Positions 54,578-63,672 of a DNA stretch of 64,000 nt are shown piece after piece; positions within the stretch are counted from its first letter, which is position 1; each line of letters begins with the position of its first letter. The notes under the pieces are model-generated. The model saw only the letters and a program-made list of their open reading frames with translations, searched no databases and had not been told where the DNA came from. The stretch covers positions 1 to 64,000 of the forward strand of contig JANPFP010000259.1 in NCBI GenBank assembly GCA_031423495.1, read 5' to 3'. Origin of the DNA: JACPYM01 sp031423495 (lineage in GTDB: Bacteria > Acidobacteriota > Blastocatellia > RBC074). Both the position numbers and the translations under genes were made by a program.

Positions 54578-55846
54578 ATGAGTCTTCGCCCCATTCGTAT
54601 CATCCGCATCATTGACCGTCTCAACATTGGCGGGCCGACCAAACACGTCACGTGGCTGACGGCGGGTTTGGCGCGTGAGCAATTCGAGACGACCTTCGAG
54701 ACGATATTGATTAGCGGAACCGTGCCGCCGCACGAAGGCGATATGTCGTGGTTTGCCACGCAAGCGGGCGTCACGCCGCTGGTCATCAAAGAGATGAGCC
54801 GCGAAATCGGAGTGCGCGACGCGCTGGTCGTATTCAAACTCTGGCGACTGTTCAGGCAAATCAAGCCCGACATCGTGCATACACACAAGGCGAAAGCAGG
54901 CGCGGCAGGCCGTCTTGCCGCGTGGCTTTATCGGTGGCTTACGCTTTCAACGTTGTGGGGAAGGCCGCACTCGTGTCGCGTCGTACACACTTTCCACGGC
55001 CACATCTTTCACGGTTATTACGGCGCAGTGAAATCGAAGCTCTTCGTTGTGATCGAACGCGCACTGGCGCGCTGGTTCAGCCATCGCATCATTACCATCA
55101 GCGAACAGCAACGCCGCGAAATCAACGAGACTTTCGGTGTCGGACACCCAGCGCAATTCCATGTCATTCCGTTGGGGATTGATTGCGATGAACGCTTTGC
55201 ACGGCCACGCGCTCCAGGCTTGCGCGCCGAATATCAATTGAATGATGACGAGTTGGCAGTAGGCATTGTCGGCAGATTATGTGCGGTGAAAAACCACGCG
55301 CTGTTCTTGCAGGCTGTAGCTCAGTTTCAACAGCTTGCTCCTGAGCTAGCACGTCGCACGCGCTTTTTTATTATCGGCGACGGCGAATTGCGTGAGGCGC
55401 TCGCTGCGCAAGTGCAAACTTTAGGACTGACTGAGCGCGTAGCTTTCACTGGCTTTCGTCAAGATGTCGCGGCGCTTTACGCAGACCTTGATGTAGTGGC
55501 TTTGAGTTCGGTCAATGAAGGTACGCCACTGACGTTGATTGAAGCGATGAATAGCGGTTGTGCGGTATTGGCGACCGAGGTCGGCGGCGTGGTGGATATT
55601 CTCGGTGCGCGCGGCGAACGACAAGACGGATGGCAAGTGTGGCAGCACGGCGTGACGGTTGAGACGGGCGACGTAGCGGCTTTTACGCGCGGGCTGATTT
55701 ATTTGCTTACGCAACCCGAAGCGCGAAGTGCGATGGGCTTACGCGGACAAAGTTTCGTCAGGCAAAGGTTATCGCGTGAGCGGTTGCTCAACGATATTGG
55801 CGAACTTTATCGAGAACTGGTTGCTGAGAATGTGCCGAGGGCTTAA
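54578..55846 (+). CDS. Glycosyltransferase family 4 protein
   Basis: A 422-aa GT-B fold retaining glycosyltransferase. The acceptor half opens with IIRIIDRLNIGGPTKHV; the donor half has VGIVGRLCAVKNHALFLQA and the diagnostic E-x7-E segment ALSSVNEGTPLTLIEAMNSG. It is probably cytoplasmic and acts on an exopolysaccharide or lipid-linked sugar. It is co-directional with asnB. Its stop shares the palindrome TTAA with the convergent SBBP gene. Confidence 0.92.
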   Translation: MSLRPIRIIRIIDRLNIGGPTKHVTWLTAGLAREQFETTFETILISGTVPPHEGDMSWFATQAGVTPLVIKEMSREIGVRDALVVFKLWRLFRQIKPDIVHTHKAKAGAAGRLAAWLYRWLTLSTLWGRPHSCRVVHTFHGHIFHGYYGAVKSKLFVVIERALARWFSHRIITISEQQRREINETFGVGHPAQFHVIPLGIDCDERFARPRAPGLRAEYQLNDDELAVGIVGRLCAVKNHALFLQAVAQFQQLAPELARRTRFFIIGDGELREALAAQVQTLGLTERVAFTGFRQDVAALYADLDVVALSSVNEGTPLTLIEAMNSGCAVLATEVGGVVDILGARGERQDGWQVWQHGVTVETGDVAAFTRGLIYLLTQPEARSAMGLRGQSFVRQRLSRERLLNDIGELYRELVAENVPRA

Positions 55847-58695
55847 CGAAATTCCATCGTAACGGGATTGGCTGGCAGGCCGTTGGCAGTGAGTGAGACA
55901 GTCGCGCGGCCTCGACCAACGAGGCTGCGCGGCAACAGGATGTTTGACTGGTCGAGTCCTTCCAAACTGCCTTGCGCTCCGGCAAATTCAACAGATGAAT
56001 TTTCGCCGCCGATTTGTACGGTCACGCTGCCGTCATTGCGAAAGCGCCAGCCCGTGCCAAAAAGGATCAGAAAAACCCGGTCAGTAACGGGGCCGAGATC
56101 AAGCGGACGAGGAACCCAACGATTTTGCGCGTCAAGTTCGCCAATGGCTTCGAAGCTCTGTGAATTGTCGGCTTTTACGCGAATGGCGAAACCCGCTGGC
56201 ACTCCCTGACCGTTGCCGTTTGAGGTAAACACGCCCGGCGCGACTTTAACGATTTGCGCGTTGCCTAACGCAATGGCTCCGTCGCCGCTGCGCACCGTGA
56301 CCAAAGCTATACCCGCAGCAAGTCCGGCTGGAATTTTGTAATTGATTTGTCCGGGCGAAACGAAAAATAGCGGGGCTGCGCGTTCAGTGCCTGAACTGTC
56401 GCGCAAAAACAATTGCGTACCCGCCAACGTCGTCGGCAATTGTATGCCGGGCGCAGCCTGATCGGTGTCACCACCTACTTCAGTTTGCGTCGCTAGCCTT
56501 ACGCCAAAAGCCGCCACGATGGATTCTTCTGCCACTTGCGTGCCATAACTCGCCGCCGAAACACTCACGACCGGTGAAGCTCCGGTTGCGCCGATGCGAG
56601 TCACAAACGCTTCTTGCACCATGCCATTACGCGGGCGCAACGCGCCCGGAGTAACAGGGAACGCCGCCGAGGCAGATGCTCCGGTAACATAGATTTCACC
56701 GGTGTTACTCAGGGCAAGGGCTGAGCCGGTGTCGTTACTGCCGCCGCCCAGATAAGAAAAATATGTTAGTGCCGCGCCCGTCGGATTTAATCCCGCCACA
56801 AATGCGTCTATGTTATCGCCATAAACGCCCGAGCCACCGCCCACGGCAGTCAGATTCGTTGAAGCCGTTAGACCTGTAACATAAGCGTTATTCGCTGAGT
56901 CGAGCGCAATGCCAACGCCTTTATCCGTACCGTTGCCGCCAAAATAGGTGGAATAAACCAACGCCGAACCGCTCTCGTTTAATTTCGCAATAAAAGCGTC
57001 GTTGGGAGGTTCGCCTCCACCTAAAATTGCTTGCCAGGCTCCGGTAGTCACAGGGAAATTCGCTCCACTCGTGGCACGCGCTGTTTCTCCCGTAACATAA
57101 GCATTTCCCGTTGCATCAACTGCGAGGCCAAACGCGCTGTCTGAACCACTGCCGCCGAGGTAAGTCGCGTAGGTCAGAGTCGTACCTGTGTTATTTAATT
57201 TGGCGATAAAGGCGTCATTTTGCCCAGTGTTGCCGCCGAAAGTTTTTTGATAAGCATTGGCCGAAACCGGAAAATCAATTGAACCGGTGCTACCTGCTAC
57301 AAAAGCATTGCCCGCAGTATCAATTGAAATGGCGAATCCTGTTTCTGCGCCGCCGCCGCCCAAAAAAGTCGAATAAACCAACGCGGTAGCGGTTGGGTTG
57401 ATTTTAGTGACAAAAGCGTCAAAGACGCCGCCGATGGTTCTTTTAAGCGCGCTTTGCGTAGTAGGGAAATTGCTCGAAGAAGTCAGACCGGTAACATAAG
57501 CATTGCCGGTTCCATCCACAGCCAGGCTGTAGGCAGTCTCATTGCCGCTGCCGCCGAGAAAGGTGGAATATAACAAAGCGGAACCGGTGTTATTTAATTT
57601 AGCAACGAAAGCCTCACCGCTGGCGAAAGTATTGCGCAACGCGCCGGTCGATATCGGAAAATCAGGAGAAGCAGTCGCGCCTGTCACATAAGCGTTGCCC
57701 GCCGTGTCAACCGCCAAGCCGAAGGCGCGGTCAGAACCGGTGCCGCCCAGATAAGTGGCATATAACAAACTCGTCCCGGTCGGATTCAGCTTGGCAATAA
57801 AGACTTCTCCGCCACTGAGTGTCGTTCGATAAGCGCCCGGCGTGGTAGGGAAATCATTTGAGTTTGTTACACCTGCGACATAGGCATTGCCCGCCGCATC
57901 AACCGCCAGAGCTTGTCCGGCATCATTGCTGTTACCGCCGAGCAAGGCTGAATAACTGATGGCAGGGTCAATAATCAAAGTTTGATGAGGGTCGTAAGTG
58001 GCTAACTCAAAGCTGATTTCTTTCTGCGCTGATAACTTAAACCGGCTCTTAATAATTTGCCTGGCTCCGTTGACGTTTTGATATGCCACCGGCTTATGTT
58101 GTCTTACTTCACCGCCGTTATGCTCAATCAACAAATCGCCCCGGCTATCAAGACGCATCCCTTGTGCGTTGGCAAATTGCAGGCTGATGGCTTTCGGATC
58201 AGCCTGCGGAGCCACGATAAAATCGTATTCAAGCTGTCCATCCTTGCCATAAAAAACCAGATCAATACCTGGGTAAATCTTGGAGTAACTCACACGCTCA
58301 AAATGTGGGATGCCGGTATGCCAGCGGCTGCGTTCATTTCCGAAAATATAATTGCTTTGCCCCGATAACTTATTTACTCCGCGCGGGGTGACGGGTTTGG
58401 CTCCTTTGAAACGCATACGCAAAGCATCTGGCGTATGTTTTGACTTGACCTCTAATTCCGCCGTGTGGGCCGCGAGTCTGGCTTGATAGCCTTCGCCGCG
58501 CGCCACAAAACCAGTCTCATCAGGGAACTGCCCGGTATTCAGTTCAAAGACCAGCGGCAGGCGCTTGAGGGGAGCGGTGCTGCCGATAACATCACCTGTT
58601 ACTCTTGAGTGAAGCTGCCGGGTTATGCCCCCGCCGCCTAACACAAAGAGGATAACTAACAGCGCGCCTTTTAAGAAATTTCGGTGTTTAGCCAT
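55843..58695 (-). CDS. SBBP-repeat beta-propeller protein with C-terminal TIGR03437-type domain
   Basis: A 950-aa secreted protein. The start at 58695 gives an N-terminal hydrophobic anchor or signal (GALLVILFVLGGGGI). An N-terminal domain (about 35-240) is followed by about eight SBBP repeats, each containing AGNAYVTG-like segments, that should form beta-propellers. The C-terminal 220 residues match the TIGR03437 pattern seen almost only in Acidobacteriota (VSAASYGTQVAEESIVAAFG; FFVSPGQINYKIPAG; VFLILFGTGWR). The function is unknown, probably a surface adhesin or matrix protein. Its 3' end overlaps the glycosyltransferase by 4 bp, tail to tail. Confidence 0.9.
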   Translation of the reverse strand: MAKHRNFLKGALLVILFVLGGGGITRQLHSRVTGDVIGSTAPLKRLPLVFELNTGQFPDETGFVARGEGYQARLAAHTAELEVKSKHTPDALRMRFKGAKPVTPRGVNKLSGQSNYIFGNERSRWHTGIPHFERVSYSKIYPGIDLVFYGKDGQLEYDFIVAPQADPKAISLQFANAQGMRLDSRGDLLIEHNGGEVRQHKPVAYQNVNGARQIIKSRFKLSAQKEISFELATYDPHQTLIIDPAISYSALLGGNSNDAGQALAVDAAGNAYVAGVTNSNDFPTTPGAYRTTLSGGEVFIAKLNPTGTSLLYATYLGGTGSDRAFGLAVDTAGNAYVTGATASPDFPISTGALRNTFASGEAFVAKLNNTGSALLYSTFLGGSGNETAYSLAVDGTGNAYVTGLTSSSNFPTTQSALKRTIGGVFDAFVTKINPTATALVYSTFLGGGGAETGFAISIDTAGNAFVAGSTGSIDFPVSANAYQKTFGGNTGQNDAFIAKLNNTGTTLTYATYLGGSGSDSAFGLAVDATGNAYVTGETARATSGANFPVTTGAWQAILGGGEPPNDAFIAKLNESGSALVYSTYFGGNGTDKGVGIALDSANNAYVTGLTASTNLTAVGGGSGVYGDNIDAFVAGLNPTGAALTYFSYLGGGSNDTGSALALSNTGEIYVTGASASAAFPVTPGALRPRNGMVQEAFVTRIGATGASPVVSVSAASYGTQVAEESIVAAFGVRLATQTEVGGDTDQAAPGIQLPTTLAGTQLFLRDSSGTERAAPLFFVSPGQINYKIPAGLAAGIALVTVRSGDGAIALGNAQIVKVAPGVFTSNGNGQGVPAGFAIRVKADNSQSFEAIGELDAQNRWVPRPLDLGPVTDRVFLILFGTGWRFRNDGSVTVQIGGENSSVEFAGAQGSLEGLDQSNILLPRSLVGRGRATVSLTANGLPANPVTMEFR

Positions 58696-58736
58696 CAGTG
58701 TTTGCCACGCTGGAGTGATAAGCGTTTGACAGCTAT

Positions 58737-58766
58737 GGCGCAAGACGCGCGAATGCGTCTTGCGCC
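58737..58766. repeat. Perfect 12-bp-stem hairpin without T-tract
   Basis: GGCGCAAGACGC (58737-58748) pairs with GCGTCTTGCGCC (58755-58766) across a 6-nt loop. It lies between the exported unknown gene and the SBBP gene. Neither strand has a following T run, so it may be an mRNA-stabilising stem, a Rho-linked pause or a REP-like unit. Confidence 0.8.
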
Positions 58767-58819
58767 GCCATCAATTAACCAATCAACTCAGGCCAACTCG
58801 GAGAAATAAAACGAAGCTA

Positions 58820-59731
58820 TTATTTTTCTTCGTCTGTCTCTTTGAGATTCGGACGGAGTAACGGAATGCGCCTGATCGAGGTTGTTTCGTTCGCGTTGTC
58901 AGCCGCAAATGCCTGCTGCCATTCCGACAGTGAGCCATCGAAAGGAGTCAGTTCAATCGGTTCAAGTGACAATACGTCTTGCGAAAGCGCACTGCTGGTC
59001 AGTAACCAATGTTCGTTTATACGCACGTTATCAGCGTGGATCGTCTGATTGCCGGGGTTCGCCACCCGAGGCGACCAGCCGCTATCTACGACCAGTATGA
59101 TGTAACAGATCGCGCCGTGTCCGATCAGGTTTAGCGCGTTCGAGTAAGTACCATAAAATTCGCCGCCGAATTGCGTCAGGTCATAGCGCCGATCATTACC
59201 TATATCGCCGACGAGGTTGCCGCTATTTTGCCAGGCCCCATTACAATGGCGGAAAGACAATAGCGGGCCGAGATAAACAAAGAGGCTGCCTTCGGGGAAC
59301 CCGTCTCCATTCAAATCCAAGCCGATCTCGAAACGGGGCGAACCGCCGCCGCAATCCGATTCGAGGCCGGGCGTTTTGGGCGTGAAATCGCTGCTGAGTT
59401 CATATAAGTCGGCAAAGCGCCATTTGGGAGCTGGCGCTCCTGGCGGCGTGAAAACAATCCCCGATGCCGTCAGACGTTTTTCAATGAGGCAGGCGTTAAT
59501 ATCAATTCCGCCGCTGGCCGTCGGGCAACGTGACGTGAGTTGCACGGCCGAACGATAGGGCAAAGTGGTGTTGGTGGTGAGTTTGGCTTCGCCGCCCAGC
59601 GACCAGTTGCGTTGTTGTTGAGCGGCGGGGGCAGCCGCAGCGGTGCGGGTGACGTTTTTCTGCCACAACGCCAAACTCGTTATCGCTGCCAGCGCGATTA
59701 TGACCAAGAGACTTTTGTAAGGTAATTTCAT
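58820..59731 (-). CDS. Exported protein of unknown function
   Basis: A 303-aa product; the ATG at 59731 has GAGGA 5 nt upstream and gives a signal or anchor (MKLPYKSLLVIIALAAITSL). The mature part has eight or so Cys residues and a calcium-loop-like GLDLNGDGFPEGS segment resembling dockerin or EF-hand loops. It lies downstream of the cupin/HprK/MauE-thioredoxin operon and upstream of the SBBP gene, suggesting a secreted calcium-binding protein. No family was recognised. Confidence 0.78.
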   Translation of the reverse strand: MKLPYKSLLVIIALAAITSLALWQKNVTRTAAAAPAAQQQRNWSLGGEAKLTTNTTLPYRSAVQLTSRCPTASGGIDINACLIEKRLTASGIVFTPPGAPAPKWRFADLYELSSDFTPKTPGLESDCGGGSPRFEIGLDLNGDGFPEGSLFVYLGPLLSFRHCNGAWQNSGNLVGDIGNDRRYDLTQFGGEFYGTYSNALNLIGHGAICYIILVVDSGWSPRVANPGNQTIHADNVRINEHWLLTSSALSQDVLSLEPIELTPFDGSLSEWQQAFAADNANETTSIRRIPLLRPNLKETDEEK

Positions 59732-59803
59732 TTTGTCCTCCGAGGTCGCCTGCCCAACCTTTTCATGAGAAAAAGTCACAGGCTGTTGATTGGTTATATT
59801 ACT

Positions 59804-59833
59804 GAGTTACTTCACGTCTCTGAAAAGTAACTC
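59804..59833. repeat. AGTTACTT inverted repeat in a run of related sites
   Basis: GAGTTACTT (59804-59812) and AAGTAACTC (59825-59833) are perfect inverted arms with a 12-bp spacer. Further direct copies of the same word (CAGTTACTTTG, CTCAGTTACG) follow to about 59885. It may be an operator for the exported gene at 59731 or a small repeat cluster. Confidence 0.5.
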
Positions 59834-59855
59834 ATGGGATAACAAATTTTGAGAG

Positions 59856-61226
59856 TCAGTTACTTTGCCGTAACGACTCAGTTACGCGATTTATCTGGGA
59901 CGGCTTTAAGGCAGCCGCCCTTGCTGCTTCGCGGCGTAGCGATAACGCGGGTGCAGCAGCAAAGATGGATTGGAACAGCAATGAACTCGTAATCGAGTCA
60001 TATAACGCTGCCAGTTTATCTTGTTGCTCTCGTGCATAATCTGTGGAACTCTCTTCAGCTAGTACCAGCAGCATTCGTTCAAAGGTATGGCCTTTTAACA
60101 AATGCTCAAAGACGAAGAGATAATCGTCGTCGAATTCTTCAATCCCCAGCACATTGGGTTCTGCCGCGCCCCACAATTTGGTATTCGCCAGTTCCTCCAT
60201 CCAGTCCAGCACAGTCTCAACCGGGTCGCGGTCGGAAAAACGTTGTTCAACCATCGCCAGCACTTTTTCGCGGCTCGGTACATTGAGCAGCAACGCGAGG
60301 AAGAAGCGATGTTCGGGGCTTGTGATTTGTCCGCGCCGATGAATCAGGGTGTTCTGGCGACGCGCTTCTTTGAAAACATCAGGAATCAGGTCAGTCAACG
60401 CGCCGTGCCGTCGCCGCGCGGTTTCGATCAATTGCTGGAACTGCGCTTCACCCGTCGCCAAGCCGAATTCGTTTTCCAGTCGTTTGCCGCCCAGAAAGCC
60501 CCACGCCAAATCCAGCACACTGAACGTTGTCTGAAAATCTGCGCGGGTCAGCAGATCGTCAATCATTTCGATGGCCTGCGGATGCTGCATCTGCAACAAC
60601 AGTGAAATACTTTGTAACTGCTTGGTCGTGAACGCATCGTGAAAAAACGGATTCCGCGCAAAATGCGGTTTAATGTAATCGTATTGCGGCGTCTCAGTGA
60701 TCGTGTGATAGGTGCGAATGCAAATCGTCGCAGAGGGGCGGTCGAGATGAAACAGCGAATGAATATATTGCTTGCCGGGCAAAATCTGCTGGGTCTGGCC
60801 TTGCATCAACAACGCCACTTTTTCGAGTACTAACTCGCCAACCGTAAAATGTTCATTGATCGTCTGGCGCGGATGAAAACGATAATCGCTATGAATGCTC
60901 GAACCCATCAGCACGTGAAAGGCTCCGCAAAAGGCGTGCTGATGAATGCTGGTCGTACCGTCCAGCCAGAAATAAATATCAATGTGAAAGCGTGGCCCGC
61001 TATATAACGTAATCGGCGGGTTGCCGAACTTGCCCGGTATATCTTGCTGTTGCGGTAATTCAGTCGTACTCAACACCCAGCGAATGGTGTCCCACGCATC
61101 TACGTTTTCATGCGGCGGCATTTCAAGCAACGCCTGTTCCGCCAAGGCGGGAAAAGCTTCGTCGTTGTAATTGTGATCACGCCAGCGTCGTTCGAGCAAC
61201 GCGCCGAGTTCAGCAAAAAATTTCAT
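59856..61226 (-). CDS. Cupin-motif protein with helical C-terminal region, unknown function
   Basis: A 456-aa soluble protein. Residues about 75-190 look like a cysteine-dioxygenase-type cupin: YFWLDGTTSIHQHAFCGAFH gives His95 and His97, GSSIHSDYRF gives His112, and a later YIHSLFHLDRPS may supply a further His. The remaining 260 residues are helical and unrecognised. Its ATG overlaps the HprK-like stop by 4 bp, so it is in the same coupled operon. It may be an iron-dependent oxygenase acting with the kinase, but this is a hypothesis. Confidence 0.65.
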   Translation of the reverse strand: MKFFAELGALLERRWRDHNYNDEAFPALAEQALLEMPPHENVDAWDTIRWVLSTTELPQQQDIPGKFGNPPITLYSGPRFHIDIYFWLDGTTSIHQHAFCGAFHVLMGSSIHSDYRFHPRQTINEHFTVGELVLEKVALLMQGQTQQILPGKQYIHSLFHLDRPSATICIRTYHTITETPQYDYIKPHFARNPFFHDAFTTKQLQSISLLLQMQHPQAIEMIDDLLTRADFQTTFSVLDLAWGFLGGKRLENEFGLATGEAQFQQLIETARRRHGALTDLIPDVFKEARRQNTLIHRRGQITSPEHRFFLALLLNVPSREKVLAMVEQRFSDRDPVETVLDWMEELANTKLWGAAEPNVLGIEEFDDDYLFVFEHLLKGHTFERMLLVLAEESSTDYAREQQDKLAALYDSITSSLLFQSIFAAAPALSLRREAARAAALKPSQINRVTESLRQSN

Positions 61227-62062
61227 GCAGACCTTTCCAATATGCCTTGCACCACGTCTTCGACTTCCCCGCGATCTCCTTTGAGAATCGTCGCGTCGCT
61301 CACGGCTTTTTGTAAGGTAGGCAAAACTACTGCGGGTTTGCGCCGTGCAGAAACCGCGTTGTCGAGCAACGCCAAGACGCCATGACCCGCCGAAAGTTGC
61401 ACCGGACGCCAGCGCGCCTCAGCGCGATATTTGCTCACGATGACCAAGCCGACCGGCAATGGCTTGGCTCCGACGACACCGCCGAGTGTTTCGACTGAAC
61501 ATTTTTTCTGATTGAACCCGCCGGGCTTTCTCAAAGCCAATGGTTGCGGATAGGGATGCACGCGCCCTTGCAAATCAAACACAGCGTATTCATCCGAATA
61601 ATAAGTCGCGCCCGCTTCGACCAGGCCTTTCACCAAACTGGTTTTGCCGGTGTAACTGCGCCCCGGTATCACAATCGCCTTGCCGTTCCAGGCGACCACT
61701 CCGGCATGCACAAACACACGACGGCGGGCCATTTCAGCTACATACATTTTCAGTTGGCGCTCGAAAGTTTCCAGCACCGATGTCAGGCTCCGCGTCTTGA
61801 TCATCAATTCGTCATTCTCAAATAATTCGTGGCTGGCTTTGCCGACGCGAAAGGAAAAAACCCGGTCAACCGTCGCCGCTGAAATCGAACGCCAGAGCGG
61901 AGGAAAGTGGGCTTCAAGACGTTCCATCCATTTTGCCTGATTGGTTTGAATGCCGACGCGCACGCCAAAAAGCTGAATGGCTTGTGTGGCGCTCCAAGTC
62001 GAACCATCACCCGCTACGACCTGTTTGTTGGCTGGCAGCAGCCACGGCCCTGATGCGGTCAT
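61223..62062 (-). CDS. HPr kinase-like P-loop protein
   Basis: A 279-aa protein of the HprK-like kinase group. FVHAGVVAWNGKAIVIPGRS leads into the Walker A GRSYTGKTS (134-142), followed by YYSDEYAVFD, the usual Ser-Asp-Glu segment of HprK. The conserved His119 precedes the P-loop. It is shorter than genuine HPr kinase and lacks its N-terminal domain. Similar kinases occur in lasso-peptide and other RiPP clusters, where they may phosphorylate a peptide or a carrier. Overlaps on both sides (4 bp) tie it to the cupin gene and the MauE-thioredoxin gene. Confidence 0.83.
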   Translation of the reverse strand: MTASGPWLLPANKQVVAGDGSTWSATQAIQLFGVRVGIQTNQAKWMERLEAHFPPLWRSISAATVDRVFSFRVGKASHELFENDELMIKTRSLTSVLETFERQLKMYVAEMARRRVFVHAGVVAWNGKAIVIPGRSYTGKTSLVKGLVEAGATYYSDEYAVFDLQGRVHPYPQPLALRKPGGFNQKKCSVETLGGVVGAKPLPVGLVIVSKYRAEARWRPVQLSAGHGVLALLDNAVSARRKPAVVLPTLQKAVSDATILKGDRGEVEDVVQGILERSA

Positions 62063-63672
62063 GCGGTTGCTACCTCCGTCGTCGCCGCCACCTCTTTTGT
62101 CATAATTCCATTCAACGCGCCTTTCGCCAGCGGCAAGTTGATTTTGCGTACTCCGAGCAGTCCCAAAATATTTTGCTCGCCTACCGCCAAGCTCGAAGCA
62201 ATGCGTCCGGTCGCATCCAGCAAGACTGCCGAGGGCGTACCGTCCACGCCGAACATGGGGCCGATGTCGAAATCAGAGTCGAATAAAAACAGCGAGCGAA
62301 AGCGTTCGCTCTCTTGCTTAACTTCCGCCGCTTCGCCCGAAGCGATAAAGACCAATTGTATGTGGCTCGTTTTGGTTTCCCAGCGAATCAGGTCGTCAGC
62401 CAGTGCTTTGCAATAGCCGCAGCCAGGGTTCCAGAAAAGCAACAACGTCTCTTTGCCTAACAAGCTGTCGAGCCTGATTTCACGGTCGTCAAAACCAGTC
62501 AGGGCAAAACGGGGCGCGGGTTCCCCGATATTGAAAAGGGACTTGCCCAATTTGATTTGCGGCAGTGAACCGTTGCGCTGAACCGATTCCGCCGTCGTGA
62601 CGGCATAAGTTACCAGTGCGCGAATCGCTTCATCGCCTGAGGTAACTGGGCTGGCAATTTTTCCGGTGCGATCAATCAACACGGCGGCGGGTGTCCACTC
62701 GGCCTGATATTCATCGGCAATGCGGAATTCGCCTTGCAATAACACGTGCGTCGCTTCGTATTTCGCAATTTTGCTGCGCACCTCTTTTTCGGTTCCTTTG
62801 CTCAACAAGGCGATGGTCAGGAAGTCGCCATAATCGCGTTGCCACGCTCTGACGTTCGGCAACAGCGTGCGGCAAGGCGAACAGTTAGGGCTGACAAACA
62901 ACAGCAGCAAAGGTTTGCCTAAGGCGAGCAATTCAGCCAGCGACGATTGTCCGCCCGCGAGCGTCGCAAACGAAAAGGGCGGAGCCGGCGCACCGACCGG
63001 CAATCCTTCGACCGGTGGCAGCGCGTCTTCGCGTTCGAGCGGTTCTGGTTCGGCGTAATCTTCCTCAATCAGTTTTTGCATGGCCGTGATGGTTTCAGCC
63101 ATAGCTGTTTGCTGTTGCAACGCGCGCCGAAACATCACAAAAATTGGTGCGATCAACGACACCGCCGCGATGCTCAAAAGCAAGCTGAGGGCTTCGCTGA
63201 CTTTCATTTCGTTGATCCAGTCGGTCGCGCTCAGTCCGATATTGGCAGGCCCTTGCGCGACCCCTTGTACGACAATGAAACCGGCTACCACCGCCAACGC
63301 GGCATTGCGGGCAAAGACCTTCCAACTGACCGGCTCTGAATGCAATTGCCCAAAGCAATGACAGTCGGGGGAATTGCCGCGCGCCAGATTGATGCCGATG
63401 CCGAGCAAAAACGCCGCCAATAACACCAACGCACCGACGCTGCCCAACCACGCGGTTGAGAGTGGAAGCAGCAATAAGGCCACAAGAATTTCCACGGCTG
63501 GCAAGGCCCAGGCCAACGGCGTTGCGAGTGAATCCGCTACGCCAAATCCGGTGAGCGCGCGGCGTGCGCCTTCGCGGTCAGCCAGTTTGGCTGCGCCTGC
63601 CACGCCAAAAACGGCGGTGAGAACGAGTCTCGCTATTAACAGAACGATTTCCATAGTGCTTGTGTGGTTCAC
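62059..63672 (-). CDS. MauE/DoxX-like membrane protein fused to two thioredoxin-like domains
   Basis: A 537-aa protein. The N-terminal 140 residues are a MauE-like four-helix domain with a CHC motif at 104-106 (SPDCHCFGQLH). After another membrane helix (about 160-180) come two successive TlpA/peroxiredoxin-like domains with CSPC (264-267) and CGYC (418-421). The start is a GTG overlapping the previous stop (GTGA); an ATG six codons later is possible. MauE acts in maturation of methylamine dehydrogenase, and the thioredoxin parts suggest transfer of reducing equivalents across the membrane. A double-thioredoxin fusion is unusual. Confidence 0.85.
   Translation of the reverse strand: MNHTSTMEIVLLIARLVLTAVFGVAGAAKLADREGARRALTGFGVADSLATPLAWALPAVEILVALLLLPLSTAWLGSVGALVLLAAFLLGIGINLARGNSPDCHCFGQLHSEPVSWKVFARNAALAVVAGFIVVQGVAQGPANIGLSATDWINEMKVSEALSLLLSIAAVSLIAPIFVMFRRALQQQTAMAETITAMQKLIEEDYAEPEPLEREDALPPVEGLPVGAPAPPFSFATLAGGQSSLAELLALGKPLLLLFVSPNCSPCRTLLPNVRAWQRDYGDFLTIALLSKGTEKEVRSKIAKYEATHVLLQGEFRIADEYQAEWTPAAVLIDRTGKIASPVTSGDEAIRALVTYAVTTAESVQRNGSLPQIKLGKSLFNIGEPAPRFALTGFDDREIRLDSLLGKETLLLFWNPGCGYCKALADDLIRWETKTSHIQLVFIASGEAAEVKQESERFRSLFLFDSDFDIGPMFGVDGTPSAVLLDATGRIASSLAVGEQNILGLLGVRKINLPLAKGALNGIMTKEVAATTEVATA

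Noticed and set aside
56600..57950. CRISPR-like or satellite array in the SBBP gene
   Set aside because: The periodic DNA similarity follows the protein repeats, with diverged codons and no spacer structure.
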